Made by a program: the position numbers and the translations under genes. From Actinacidiphila epipremni (GTDB lineage Bacteria; Actinomycetota; Actinomycetes; Streptomycetales; Streptomycetaceae): a DNA stretch of 64,000 nucleotides. Where the stretch lies: assembly GCF_012034175.1 (NCBI RefSeq), contig NZ_JAATEJ010000002.1:124001-188000 (forward strand), given 5' to 3'. Below, one piece after another: positions 28,800-37,585 of the stretch. How positions within the stretch are numbered: the first letter of the stretch is position 1; the number at the start of each line of letters is the position of its first letter. Under the pieces are notes generated by a model. It did no database searches and was not told the origin of the DNA. It saw only the letters and a program-made list of their open reading frames with translations.

Positions 28800-29087
28800 A
28801 TGTCCCTGCACGACGACCTGACGTCGGTCCAGCGCCGGCTCGACGACCTGATGCGCTGCGTCGCCCGGCTCGACGAGCCCTGCGGCGACTCCCTCGACAT
28901 GCGCAGGGTGCGCTCGGCCGCCGCCCACCTGCGGGACAGCCTGGACCTGCTCAAGGTCTCCGCGCCGGTCGACGCCGGGCGGCGGCAGGTCGAGATGGTC
29001 GCCGTCCCCGACGCGCCGTACGACCGCGGGCTGTGGGCGGACGCCGAGGACGAGGGGCTCGGCTCGCCGCACCGGCACGCGCCCTGA
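28800..29087 (+). CDS. Conserved hypothetical protein, 95 aa, upstream of sdh
   Basis: Small soluble protein MSLHDDLTSVQRRLDDLMRC; the first 60 residues are predicted helical with heptad-like Leu/Arg spacing, the tail is acidic and Gly/His-rich. Three Cys or His sites (C20, C29, HRH near the end) but no recognised metal motif. ATG 28800. It precedes sdhC by 88 bases in the same direction, so it may be co-transcribed with the dehydrogenase. Function unknown. Confidence 0.6.
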   Translation: MSLHDDLTSVQRRLDDLMRCVARLDEPCGDSLDMRRVRSAAAHLRDSLDLLKVSAPVDAGRRQVEMVAVPDAPYDRGLWADAEDEGLGSPHRHAP

Positions 29088-29175
29088 CCGGCGCCGGCCC
29101 CGGCCCGCCCCACCCCCGCGCGCTCCGGCACCGCCGCCGGCGCCCGCCCCGGTCCCCTCCCGTACGGAGTCCTCC

Positions 29176-29994
29176 TTGGCCACCGGAACCACCCCCTCCT
29201 CCGACCGCGGCGTCTTCACCCCCGGCCGCGCCGCGATCACCGCCCGGCACCTGCGGACCGACAAGTGGTGGCTGTCACCGCTGGTCAGCGCGATCGCCCT
29301 GACGATCTTCGTGGTGTACGCGACCTGGCGCGCCTTCGCCAACGGCGACTACTACTCCGCGCCGTACGTCTCGCCGCTCTACTCGCCGTGCCTGGCCTCG
29401 AACTGCACGGACATGAACGGCGGCGCCGACTGGCACATCTTCGGCAGCTGGTGGGGCCTGTCCCCCGCGCTGCTGGTGCTGGTCTTCCCGCTGGGCTTCC
29501 GGCTGACCTGCTACTACTACCGCAAGGCGTACTACCGCGGCTTCTGGCTGTCGCCGCCGGCCTGCGCGGTCGCCGAGCCGCACGCGACGTACTCCGGTGA
29601 GACTCGCTTCCCGCTGATCCTGCAGAACGTCCACCGGTACTTCTTCTACCTGGCCCTGGTCGTGGCCGCGATCCTCACCTACGACGTGGTGCTCGCCTTC
29701 CGCGACCGGGACGGCAACTGGGGGCACGCCGGGCTCGGCACCCTGGTCTTCGTCGTCAACATCGCGCTGATCTGGGCGTACACCCTGTCCTGCCACTCCT
29801 GCCGGCACATCATCGGCGGCAAGCTGCGGCACTTCTCGGCCCATCCGGTGCGCTACCGGCTGTGGGGCTGGGTGGGGGTGCTCAACGGCCGCCACATGCT
29901 GCTGGCCTGGTCCTCGCTGGTCAGCGTCGGGCTCGCCGACCTCTACGTGTACCTGGTGGCCAGCGGCGCTTTCGACGATCCGAGGTTCTTCTGA
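29176..29994 (+). CDS. sdhC: Succinate dehydrogenase cytochrome b-type membrane subunit
   Basis: 272 residues, five or six membrane helices, the single-subunit cytochrome b form that anchors SdhA and SdhB and passes electrons to menaquinone. Candidate haem-ligand His residues sit in the helices (for example HRYFFYLALVVAAIL and SCHSCRHIIGG). The start is TTG 29176 with GGAG 7 bases upstream; no better ATG or GTG is in range. It is one base from sdhA (stop TGA, one base, ATG), so the two are tightly coupled. Confidence 0.85.
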   Translation: MATGTTPSSDRGVFTPGRAAITARHLRTDKWWLSPLVSAIALTIFVVYATWRAFANGDYYSAPYVSPLYSPCLASNCTDMNGGADWHIFGSWWGLSPALLVLVFPLGFRLTCYYYRKAYYRGFWLSPPACAVAEPHATYSGETRFPLILQNVHRYFFYLALVVAAILTYDVVLAFRDRDGNWGHAGLGTLVFVVNIALIWAYTLSCHSCRHIIGGKLRHFSAHPVRYRLWGWVGVLNGRHMLLAWSSLVSVGLADLYVYLVASGAFDDPRFF

Positions 29995-29995
29995 G

Positions 29996-31957
29996 ATGAC
30001 ACAAGTGGAACGGCATGCGTACGACGTGGTCGTGGTCGGCGCCGGCGGCGCCGGGCTGCGCGCCGCCATCGAGGCCCGCGAGCACGGACTGCGTACCGCC
30101 GTGATCTGCAAGTCGCTGTTCGGCAAGGCCCATACGGTGATGGCCGAGGGCGGCATCGCGGCCAGCATGGGCAATGTCAACGGGCACGACAACTGGCAGG
30201 TGCACTTCCGCGACACGATGCGCGGCGGCAAGTTCCTCAACCACTGGCGGATGGCCGAGCTGCACGCGCGCGAGGCACCGGACCGGGTGTGGGAGCTGGA
30301 GACGTGGGGCGCGCTGTTCGACCGCACGCCCGACGGCCGGATATCGCAGCGCAACTTCGGCGGCCACGAGTACCCGCGGCTGGCGCACGTCGGCGACCGC
30401 ACCGGCCTGGAGCTGATCCGCACCCTCCAGCAGAAGATCGTCTCGCTCCAGCAGGACGACTTCGCCGAGACCGGCGACTACGAGGCCCGGCTGAAGGTCT
30501 TCCAGGAGTGCACGGTCACCCGGGTGCTCAAGGACGGCGACGCGGTGTCCGGGGTCTTCGGGTACGTCCGCGAGTCCGGCCGGCTGTTCGTGATCGAGGC
30601 GCCCGCGGTGGTGCTGGCAACCGGCGGCGTCGGCAAGTCCTTCAAGGTGACGTCCAACTCCTGGGAGTACACCGGCGACGGCCACGCGCTGGCGCTGCTG
30701 GCGGGGGCGCCGCTGATCAACATGGAGTTCATCCAGTTCCACCCCACCGGCATGGTCTGGCCGCCGTCGGTCAAGGGCATCCTGGTCACCGAGTCGGTGC
30801 GCGGCGACGGCGGGGTGCTGCGCAACAGCGAGGGCGAGCGCTTCATGTTCGGCTATGTGCCGGACGTCTTCAAGGAGAAGTACGCGCAGAGCGAGGAGGA
30901 GGCCGACGGCTGGTACACCGACCCCGACAGCCACCGCAGGCCCCCCGAGCTGCTGCCCCGCGACGAGGTGGCCCGGGCGATCAACGCCGAGGTCAAGGCC
31001 GGCCGCGGCACCCCGCACGGCGGGGTGTACCTGGACGTGTCGACCCGGCTGCCCGCCGAGGAGATCCGGCGCCGGCTGCCGTCGATGCACCACCAGTTCA
31101 AGGAGCTGGCCGACGTCGACATCACGGCGGAGGCGATGGAGGTCGGGCCGACCTGCCACTACATGATGGGCGGCGTCGACGTGGACCCCGACACCGCGGC
31201 GGCCACCGGGGTGCCGGGGCTGTTCGCGGCCGGCGAGGTCGCCGGCGGCATGCACGGCTCCAACCGGCTGGGCGGCAACTCGCTGTCCGACCTGCTGGTC
31301 TTCGGCCGCCGGGCCGGGCTGTACGCGGCGCAGTACGCCGCCGGGCTCGGCGGGCAGCGGCCGGCGGTGGCGCAGGAGCAGATCGACGCGGCGGCGCGGG
31401 AGGCGCTGCGGCCGTTCGAGGCGGGTGCGGATGTCGCGGGCGGTTCCGGCGGGCCCGGCGGTTCCGGCGGTGCGCCGGAGAACCCGTACACCCTGCACCA
31501 GGAGCTCCAGCAGGTCATGAACGACCTGGTCGGCATCATCCGGCGGGCCCCCGAGATGGAGCAGGCGCTGGAGCGGCTGGCCGGGCTGCGGGAGCGGTCG
31601 CGGCGGGTCGGCGTCGAGGGGCACCGGCAGTTCAACCCCGGCTGGCACCTGGCGATCGACCTGCGGAACATGCTGCTGGTCAGCGAGTGCGTGGCGCGGG
31701 CCGCGCTGGAGCGCACCGAGAGCCGCGGCGGCCACACCCGCGACGACCACCCCGGCATGGACCGCGCCTGGCGCCAGGTCAACCTGGTGTGCGAGCTGGC
31801 CCCGGAGGGCGCGGCCCCCGAGGGTGCGGACGGGCAGCCCGGGCAGGTGGTGGGGCTGCGCAAGCGCCCGATGCCGGCGATCCGCGCCGATCTGCTCGCC
31901 CTCTTCGAACGCGAAGAGCTGCGCAAATACCTGACGGACGAGGAGCTTGACGGGTGA
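29996..31957 (+). CDS. sdhA: Succinate dehydrogenase flavoprotein subunit
   Basis: 653 residues. Dinucleotide fold VVVVGAGGAGLRAAIEA, covalent-FAD site KAHTVMAEGG (His), substrate-site segments HPTGMV and SVRGDGG, and the C-terminal helical domain. It oxidises succinate to fumarate at the membrane. A Gly/Ser-rich linker (about residues 480-492, GGSGGPGGSGG) sits before the C-terminal domain and is an unusual insertion. ATG 29996. Overlaps sdhB by GTGA. Confidence 0.93.
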   Translation: MTQVERHAYDVVVVGAGGAGLRAAIEAREHGLRTAVICKSLFGKAHTVMAEGGIAASMGNVNGHDNWQVHFRDTMRGGKFLNHWRMAELHAREAPDRVWELETWGALFDRTPDGRISQRNFGGHEYPRLAHVGDRTGLELIRTLQQKIVSLQQDDFAETGDYEARLKVFQECTVTRVLKDGDAVSGVFGYVRESGRLFVIEAPAVVLATGGVGKSFKVTSNSWEYTGDGHALALLAGAPLINMEFIQFHPTGMVWPPSVKGILVTESVRGDGGVLRNSEGERFMFGYVPDVFKEKYAQSEEEADGWYTDPDSHRRPPELLPRDEVARAINAEVKAGRGTPHGGVYLDVSTRLPAEEIRRRLPSMHHQFKELADVDITAEAMEVGPTCHYMMGGVDVDPDTAAATGVPGLFAAGEVAGGMHGSNRLGGNSLSDLLVFGRRAGLYAAQYAAGLGGQRPAVAQEQIDAAAREALRPFEAGADVAGGSGGPGGSGGAPENPYTLHQELQQVMNDLVGIIRRAPEMEQALERLAGLRERSRRVGVEGHRQFNPGWHLAIDLRNMLLVSECVARAALERTESRGGHTRDDHPGMDRAWRQVNLVCELAPEGAAPEGADGQPGQVVGLRKRPMPAIRADLLALFEREELRKYLTDEELDG

Positions 31958-32721
31958 CCCACACAGCGCACTTCAGGGTCTGGCGGGGCGACGCGGACGG
32001 CGGCGGCCTCCAGGACTACGACGTCGAGGTCAACGACGGCGAGGTCGTCCTCGACATCATCCACCGGCTCCAGGCGACCCAGGCCGCCGACCTCGCCGTC
32101 CGCTGGAACTGCAAGGCCGGCAAGTGCGGCTCGTGCAGCGCGGAGGTCAACGGGCGGCCCCGGCTGATGTGCATGACGCGGATGTCGGTGTTCCAGCCGG
32201 AGGAGACCGTCACCGTCACGCCGCTGCGGGCCTTCCCGGTGATCCGGGACCTCGTCACGGACGTCTCCTTCAACTACGCCAAGGCCCGGCAGGTCCCGGC
32301 GTTCGTGCCGCCCAAGGGCGTCGCGGCCGGGGAGTACCGGATGCAGCAGGTGGACGTGGAGCGCTCGCAGGAGTTCCGCAAGTGCATCGAGTGCTTCCTG
32401 TGCCAGGACACCTGCCACGTGGTGCGCGACCACGAGGAGAACAAGCCGGCCTTCGCCGGCCCCCGCTTCCTGATGCGCATCGCCGAACTCGACATGCACC
32501 CCCTGGACGCCGCCGCCGACCAGGGCCTGACCCGGGCCGCCTCCGCGCAGGAGGACCACGGGCTGGGCTACTGCAACATCACCAAGTGCTGTACGGAGGT
32601 CTGCCCCGAGCACATCAAGATCACCGACAACGCGCTCATCCCGCTCAAGGAGCGGGCGGTGGACCGCAAGTACGACCCCCTGGTGTGGCTGGGCAACAAG
32701 ATCCGCCGCCGCGAGGGGTGA
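31954..32721 (+). CDS. sdhB: Succinate dehydrogenase iron-sulfur subunit
   Basis: 255 residues. N-terminal 2Fe-2S ligands in CKAGKCGSC plus the later Cys in LMCMT; C-terminal 4Fe-4S ligands in CIECFLCQDTC and 3Fe-4S ligands in CNITKCCTEVCPEHIKI. It carries electrons from FAD to the cytochrome b subunit. GTG start 31954 overlaps the sdhA stop (GTGA). Order C-A-B as in B-type enzymes. Confidence 0.93.
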   Translation: MTHTAHFRVWRGDADGGGLQDYDVEVNDGEVVLDIIHRLQATQAADLAVRWNCKAGKCGSCSAEVNGRPRLMCMTRMSVFQPEETVTVTPLRAFPVIRDLVTDVSFNYAKARQVPAFVPPKGVAAGEYRMQQVDVERSQEFRKCIECFLCQDTCHVVRDHEENKPAFAGPRFLMRIAELDMHPLDAAADQGLTRAASAQEDHGLGYCNITKCCTEVCPEHIKITDNALIPLKERAVDRKYDPLVWLGNKIRRREG

Positions 32722-32840
32722 CTTTTGCGCGCCCGAGCCCCGGGGCGGGCGTAAGCCGTCCACAAGTCGCGGCACGCACATTGCGCGCATAGCCTCCGAG
32801 CACAGCCACGCGGAGGAGGCGTGGCGCGGCGAGAGGCGCG

Positions 32841-34670
32841 GTGCGCATGAGGCGGCGGGTTTCCCGGTGGTGCGCGGCGCTCGGGGTGCTCGGGCTCGTG
32901 GTGCTCGCGGGCCCGGCGCAGGCGTGGGCCGGCGAGCCGGCGCCGCTGCTGCGCCCCGGGCGCGTCACCGACCGGGCGGGCGCGCTCCAGGGGCGTACGG
33001 CGCAGGCCGGTGCGGCGGTGGGCGCGGCGGCCGGGTACGAGGCGGAGCTGGACGGGCACGGGCGGCCGGTGAGCGCGGCGCCGGCGACGTACGACGGTCC
33101 CGGCGGCGCCGCGCTCGGAACCGGGGTCGGGGTCGGGACCAGCAATGGTGCGGCCGACCTGTGGATCCCGGTGGTCGTCGTGGCCGCGGCGGGGCTGGTC
33201 GCCCTGATGGCGGTACGCCGCCGCAGGCGCACCGCCGCCGCGGGCCACGGCCCGCCCGTCGCGTCGGGCGGCCAGCCGGGGGCGCGCCGGGTGCGCCGTT
33301 ACGCGCCCCGGCTCACCCCGCTGCCGGAGCTGGCCGCGCAGGCCGGTCAGCTGCTGGTGGCGACGGACGACGCGGTGCGCACCAGCCGGGAGGACGTCGG
33401 CCTCGCCGCCGCGCAGTGCGGTGCGCGGGCGGCGCGGCCCTTCACCGAGGCGGTCGACTACGCCGCGGGCGAGCTGGCCGCGGCCTTCCGGCTGCGGCAG
33501 CGGCTGGACGACGACGAGGCCGCGGACGACGACACCCGGCGGCAGCTGCTGGACGAGATCCTGTCGCGCTGCACGCAGGCCGACCGGCGGCTGGACGCGG
33601 AGTCCGAGGCGTTCGACCGGCTGCGGGCCATGGAGGCGAACGCCCCGCGGGCGCTGGCGGAGGCGGAGCTGACGGCCGCCGCGCTGCCCGGCCGGATCGC
33701 CGCGGCGGCGGCCGAGCTGGCACCGCTGCCCGCCCGATACACCGGCTCCGCCCTGGACCCGGTCGCCGGCCATCCGGCGCGGGCCCGCGACCGGCTGGAC
33801 TTCGCCCGCGGCAGCCTGGACCAGGCCCGGGCGGCGCTCGGCACCGACCACGGCAGGGCCGCCGTCTTCATCCGCGCCGCCGAGGGCGCCCTGGTCCAGG
33901 CCACCGCCCTGGCCGACGCCGCGGCCCGCCGGGTGGCCGAGCTGCACACCGCCGACAGGTGGCTGCGCGAGACGGTGCCGGCGGCGGTGGCGTCCTCGGC
34001 GGACGGCGACCCGGCCCCCACCGCGGGCCCCGGGGACGCGCGGCTCGGGGCCGTGCTCGCCGACGTACGCGGCCGGGTCGGCTCCGGGCGCTACGACCCG
34101 CTCGCCGAGGTGTGGCGGGTCGCGGAGGCCGGGGCGGAGCTGGAGCGGGCCGGTGAGCCGCGCGGCCGGGCGCTGCTGGAGCTCGCGCTGCTGCCGGCCC
34201 GCAGCGAGGTCGCGGCGGCCCGGGACCTGGTCACCACGCACCGGGGCGCGATCGGCGTCCGGGCCCGTACCCGGCTCGCGGCGGCCGAGCGCAAGCTCGC
34301 CGGGGCCGAGGCCGAGTCGCAGGCAGAAGCTCCGGCTGAAGCGACGGCGACGGCTCAGGCGGCGGCCCGCGGCGAGCCGGCCGCCGTCCTCGCGCTCGCC
34401 CGGGACGCCGACCGGCTCGCCCGCGCCGCCCAGGACCTGGCCCGGCAGGACATCGGCGGCTACGTCCCCGGCGGCTTCGGCCGCACCCGCGGCATGCCCG
34501 GCGTCGAGGGCCTGGGCGCCGCCATGCTCGGCGGCATCGTCATCGGCGAGCTCTCCGGCGGCAGCCGCGGCGGCTTCGGCGGCATGAGCGGCGGCGTCGG
34601 CGGCTCCGGCCCGGCGAGCTTCGGCGGCACGGACACCCGCGGCCGTATGGGCGGCGGCGGCCGTTTCTGA
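32841..34670 (+). CDS. Secreted/membrane TPM-like protein with a shortened TPM domain
   Basis: 609 residues. Signal peptide MRMRRRVSRWCAALGVLGLV ending at AQAWA. The mature start LLRPGRVTDRAGALQG matches the beginning of a TPM domain, but the remaining roughly 100 residues of that domain are absent and replaced by a short Gly/Ala linker. A membrane helix follows (LWIPVVVVAAAGLVALMAV, about residue 108-126), then RRRRR and a long Ala/Arg/Glu-rich, probably coiled-coil region (150-540), and a Gly-rich end (GGFGGMSGGVGGSG). GTG start 32841; ATG 32847 is possible. The lost core suggests a degenerate or specialised relative. Confidence 0.75.
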   Translation: MRMRRRVSRWCAALGVLGLVVLAGPAQAWAGEPAPLLRPGRVTDRAGALQGRTAQAGAAVGAAAGYEAELDGHGRPVSAAPATYDGPGGAALGTGVGVGTSNGAADLWIPVVVVAAAGLVALMAVRRRRRTAAAGHGPPVASGGQPGARRVRRYAPRLTPLPELAAQAGQLLVATDDAVRTSREDVGLAAAQCGARAARPFTEAVDYAAGELAAAFRLRQRLDDDEAADDDTRRQLLDEILSRCTQADRRLDAESEAFDRLRAMEANAPRALAEAELTAAALPGRIAAAAAELAPLPARYTGSALDPVAGHPARARDRLDFARGSLDQARAALGTDHGRAAVFIRAAEGALVQATALADAAARRVAELHTADRWLRETVPAAVASSADGDPAPTAGPGDARLGAVLADVRGRVGSGRYDPLAEVWRVAEAGAELERAGEPRGRALLELALLPARSEVAAARDLVTTHRGAIGVRARTRLAAAERKLAGAEAESQAEAPAEATATAQAAARGEPAAVLALARDADRLARAAQDLARQDIGGYVPGGFGRTRGMPGVEGLGAAMLGGIVIGELSGGSRGGFGGMSGGVGGSGPASFGGTDTRGRMGGGGRF

Positions 34671-34717
34671 CCCCGCCGCGCGGCATGCGCGGCCCCCGCG
34701 CGGCATGCGCCCCCGCG

Positions 34718-37285
34718 TCAGAACATGCTCAGCAGCTCGTCCACCGTCGGGGTCGAGGCGTGGGTTTGCCGGCCGGGGAGGGCGAGTTCGAACCAGACGG
34801 TCTTGCCGCGGTGGGTGCGGCGGCTGCCCCAGCTCTCGCTGAGCATCGTCACGAGTTGCAGGCCGCGCCCGCCCTCGTCGGTGTCGCGGGCGCGGCGGCG
34901 GCGGGGTTGGACCAGGGCGCTGTCCCATACCTCGCAGACCAGCGTGCGGTCCAGGAGCAGGCGCAGCCGGATGTCGCCGTAGCCGTGCCGCAGCGCGTTG
35001 GTGACCAGTTCGCTGACCAGCAGCTCGGTGGTGTCGACGAGTTCGTCCAGGCCCCAGCTCTGCAGCTGCTCGCGGGCGAGTTCGCGGGCCCGGGCGACCG
35101 AGGTGGGCTGCGGCTTGAGGGACCAGTCGCCGACCTGCTCGGCGGGCAGGCCGCGGATGCGGGCCATGAGCAGGGCGATGTCGTCCTCGCCGTGCGCGGT
35201 GTCCAGCGTGGCGAGGACGTGGTCGCAGATGTCCTCCAGCGGGCGCTCGGGCCCGTCGAGGGAGCGCCGGAAGGCGTCCAGGCCCTCGTCGAGGGGCAGG
35301 CTGCGCGATTCGACGAGGCCGTCGGTGTAGAGGGCGAGCAGCGCGCCCTCGGGCAGTTCGACCTCGCTCTCCTCGAACGGCTCGTCACCGACGCCCAGCG
35401 GCACGCCCCGCGGCAGCTCCAGCAGCAGCGGCTGCTCGCCGGGCTCGACGACGACCGGCGGCAGGTGCCCGGCGTTGGCGATGGTGCAGCGCCGGGTGAC
35501 GGCGTCGTAGACGACGTAGACGCAGGTGGCGAGGTAGACCTCCGCGAGGTCGGAGTCGCCGCGCTCCTTGGACGCCGTCCGCCGGGTCCGGCCGGGGGTG
35601 GGGGCGCCGAGGCCCGAGACGACCTCGTCGAGCGCGCTGAGGACCTCCCCCGGCTCCAGGTCGAGCATCGCCAGCGTCCGTACGGCGGTGCGCAGTTCGC
35701 CCATGGCGACGGCGGCGCGCAAGCCGCGGCCCATGACGTCGCCGACGACCAGGGCGGTGCGGTGGCCGGGCAGCTCGATGACGTCGAACCAGTCGCCGCC
35801 GACCTCGGTCTCCATGCTGCCGGGCAGGTAGCGGCAGGCGATGTCCAGGCCCGCGGCCTCGGGGTCGTCGGGCGGCAGCAGGCTGCGCTGGAGGATGAGG
35901 GCGCGTTCGTGCTCGCGGCGGTAGAGCCGCGCGTTGTCGATGAAGATGGCGGCGCGCGCGGCCAGTTCCTCGGCGAGCATCCGGTCGCGTTCGGTGAAGG
36001 GCTCGCTGCCCTTGGCGCGGGAGAACTGCACGAGGCCGAGGACGGTGTCCCGGGCGACCATCGGCACGACGAGCGTGGACTGCACGAGCGCGCCGCCCAG
36101 GTCCTGCCCGCCGTCGCCGTCGAGCACCTGCGGCTGGGCGGTGCGCAGGGCGCGGGCGCTGGCGGAGCTGAAGCGGTAGCGGTGGACGGAGCCGACCGCG
36201 ACGGGCCCGTCGTCGGCGGAGGTGTCGTCGTCGTCCCCGGCCATCGCGACGGGCGCGTCGGAGACGGAGCTGGCGAAGGCGACCCGGCGCAGTTCGCCGC
36301 TGCCGTCGGTGGTGCCGGCCAGGTCCTCCGCGCCGGACAGCAGCGCCTGGTAGAGGTCGACGGAGGCGAGGTCGCAGAAGTGCGGCACGGCCACGTCGAG
36401 CAGTTCGCGGGCGGTGGTCTCCAGGTCCAGCGAGGTGCCGATGCGTGAGCCGGCCTCGTTGAGCAGCGCGAGGTTGCGCCGGGCGTGCGCGGCCTCGCGT
36501 TCGGCGCGCTGCCGGCCGGTGACGTCCATGGCCAGGCCCGCGACGCCGATGGCCCGCCCGCTGGAGCTGTGCAGCCGGTAGAGCGACATCGACCAGCGGC
36601 GCCGCCCGGGGTCGCCGGGCACGGTGCCGACCAGCGGCATGTCGAGCACCGGCTCGCCGGTCTCCAGCACCTGGCGCAGCGCCGCGCTGAGCCGGTCGGC
36701 CTCGACGCGGGAGAGGAAGTCGTGCGGGCCCCGGCCGCGGTGCTCCTCGGCGGGGCGGCCGAAGACGGTCGCGAAGCGGTCGTTGACCCGGATCAGCCGC
36801 AACTTGCTGTCGAAGAGCACGAATCCCATCGGCGACTGCCCGAACACCGCCTGGGAGGCGGCCAGATCGGTCTCGATCTGACGCAGTGTCGCCACGTCCA
36901 CCGCGATGCACAGGGCGCCGCGGTCGGCGGGCATGACGTAGACCTCGGCCAGGCCCTCCTTGCCGGAGGCGTCGTTGTACGGGACGAGGCCGGTCCACTC
37001 GCGGCCGTTGAGGATGTCGGTGAGGCGTTCGTGGCCGCGGCGCTGGACGTGCGGCGGGGCGAAGGCGGCGATGGGGTCGCGGCCGACCGCGTCGTCCGCG
37101 CGGACGCCGAAGAACTCGGCGGCGCGCTCGCTCCACTGCTCGATCCGGCCGTCGGCGCCGAGCGAGAAGGACGCGACCCGTATGTAGTCGTAGATGGAGC
37201 CGGGCGGACTCGACTGCCAGACCGCGGCCGTCGCCGCGTCCGCGTCGTCGCCGGGCGGAACCGCCCCTGCTGGCATGTCGCTCAC
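34718..37285 (-). CDS. PAS-PAS-GAF-PP2C phosphatase with C-terminal HATPase (SpoIIE/RsbU type)
   Basis: 855 residues. Two PAS domains (about 35-135 and 145-255), a GAF domain (290-455), a PP2C SpoIIE-type phosphatase (475-700; motifs EVGGDWFDVI and GHLPPVV...DGLVESR) and a C-terminal anti-sigma-type ATPase (725-845; LLVSELVTNALRHG and DEGGRGLQLV). Such proteins regulate anti-anti-sigma factors through opposite phosphatase and kinase activities. Input ligand unknown. GTG start 37283-37285 with GGAGGGG 8 bases upstream. A paralogue lies directly upstream in the same direction. Confidence 0.9.
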   Translation of the reverse strand: MSDMPAGAVPPGDDADAATAAVWQSSPPGSIYDYIRVASFSLGADGRIEQWSERAAEFFGVRADDAVGRDPIAAFAPPHVQRRGHERLTDILNGREWTGLVPYNDASGKEGLAEVYVMPADRGALCIAVDVATLRQIETDLAASQAVFGQSPMGFVLFDSKLRLIRVNDRFATVFGRPAEEHRGRGPHDFLSRVEADRLSAALRQVLETGEPVLDMPLVGTVPGDPGRRRWSMSLYRLHSSSGRAIGVAGLAMDVTGRQRAEREAAHARRNLALLNEAGSRIGTSLDLETTARELLDVAVPHFCDLASVDLYQALLSGAEDLAGTTDGSGELRRVAFASSVSDAPVAMAGDDDDTSADDGPVAVGSVHRYRFSSASARALRTAQPQVLDGDGGQDLGGALVQSTLVVPMVARDTVLGLVQFSRAKGSEPFTERDRMLAEELAARAAIFIDNARLYRREHERALILQRSLLPPDDPEAAGLDIACRYLPGSMETEVGGDWFDVIELPGHRTALVVGDVMGRGLRAAVAMGELRTAVRTLAMLDLEPGEVLSALDEVVSGLGAPTPGRTRRTASKERGDSDLAEVYLATCVYVVYDAVTRRCTIANAGHLPPVVVEPGEQPLLLELPRGVPLGVGDEPFEESEVELPEGALLALYTDGLVESRSLPLDEGLDAFRRSLDGPERPLEDICDHVLATLDTAHGEDDIALLMARIRGLPAEQVGDWSLKPQPTSVARARELAREQLQSWGLDELVDTTELLVSELVTNALRHGYGDIRLRLLLDRTLVCEVWDSALVQPRRRRARDTDEGGRGLQLVTMLSESWGSRRTHRGKTVWFELALPGRQTHASTPTVDELLSMF

Positions 37286-37585
37286 TCGCCCGACCCCTCC
37301 AGCTCAGCACACATGGACCGGTTGGAGCTGAGTATTCAGCATGCGGACCGTCCAGCACACGGTCTTGTCGATCACAGCATCATCTCGGCTCCCGGGGTAC
37401 GGGGAAGGTCCCCTGACCACCTCGGCCGCACCTTTCGCTCTCGTCTCTTCGGAATACCCGGCACAGCCCCCGTGAACCATTTCCCGCGATCAACGGGCGG
37501 GTGATCCCGGGCCGCGCAGTGGGAGCGTTCCCATGCCGGGATCGGGCGGGAAACGGCCGTTTCGCGCAAGCCCTCGCCCCACGCG
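37286..37585 (-). promoter_or_regulatory. 300-base gap between the two phosphatase genes
   Basis: Holds the terminator of the upstream paralogue at 37503-37543 and, between it and 37286, a lower-GC stretch (37290-37400) that probably carries the promoter of the 34718 gene. No gene seen. Confidence 0.4.
37503..37543 (-). terminator. Nested hairpin terminator after the second phosphatase gene
   Basis: Outer 8-bp stem GATCCCGG/CCGGGATC (37503-37510 with 37536-37543) around an inner 5-bp stem TGGGA/TCCCA (37520-37524 with 37529-37533), about 45 bases past the stop. Confidence 0.5.

Noticed and set aside
28477..28821. Plus-strand ORF of 114 codons upstream of the sdh-linked gene
   Set aside because: Composition is Pro/Arg-rich shadow-like sequence, and it runs over the well-supported start of the 95-residue gene.
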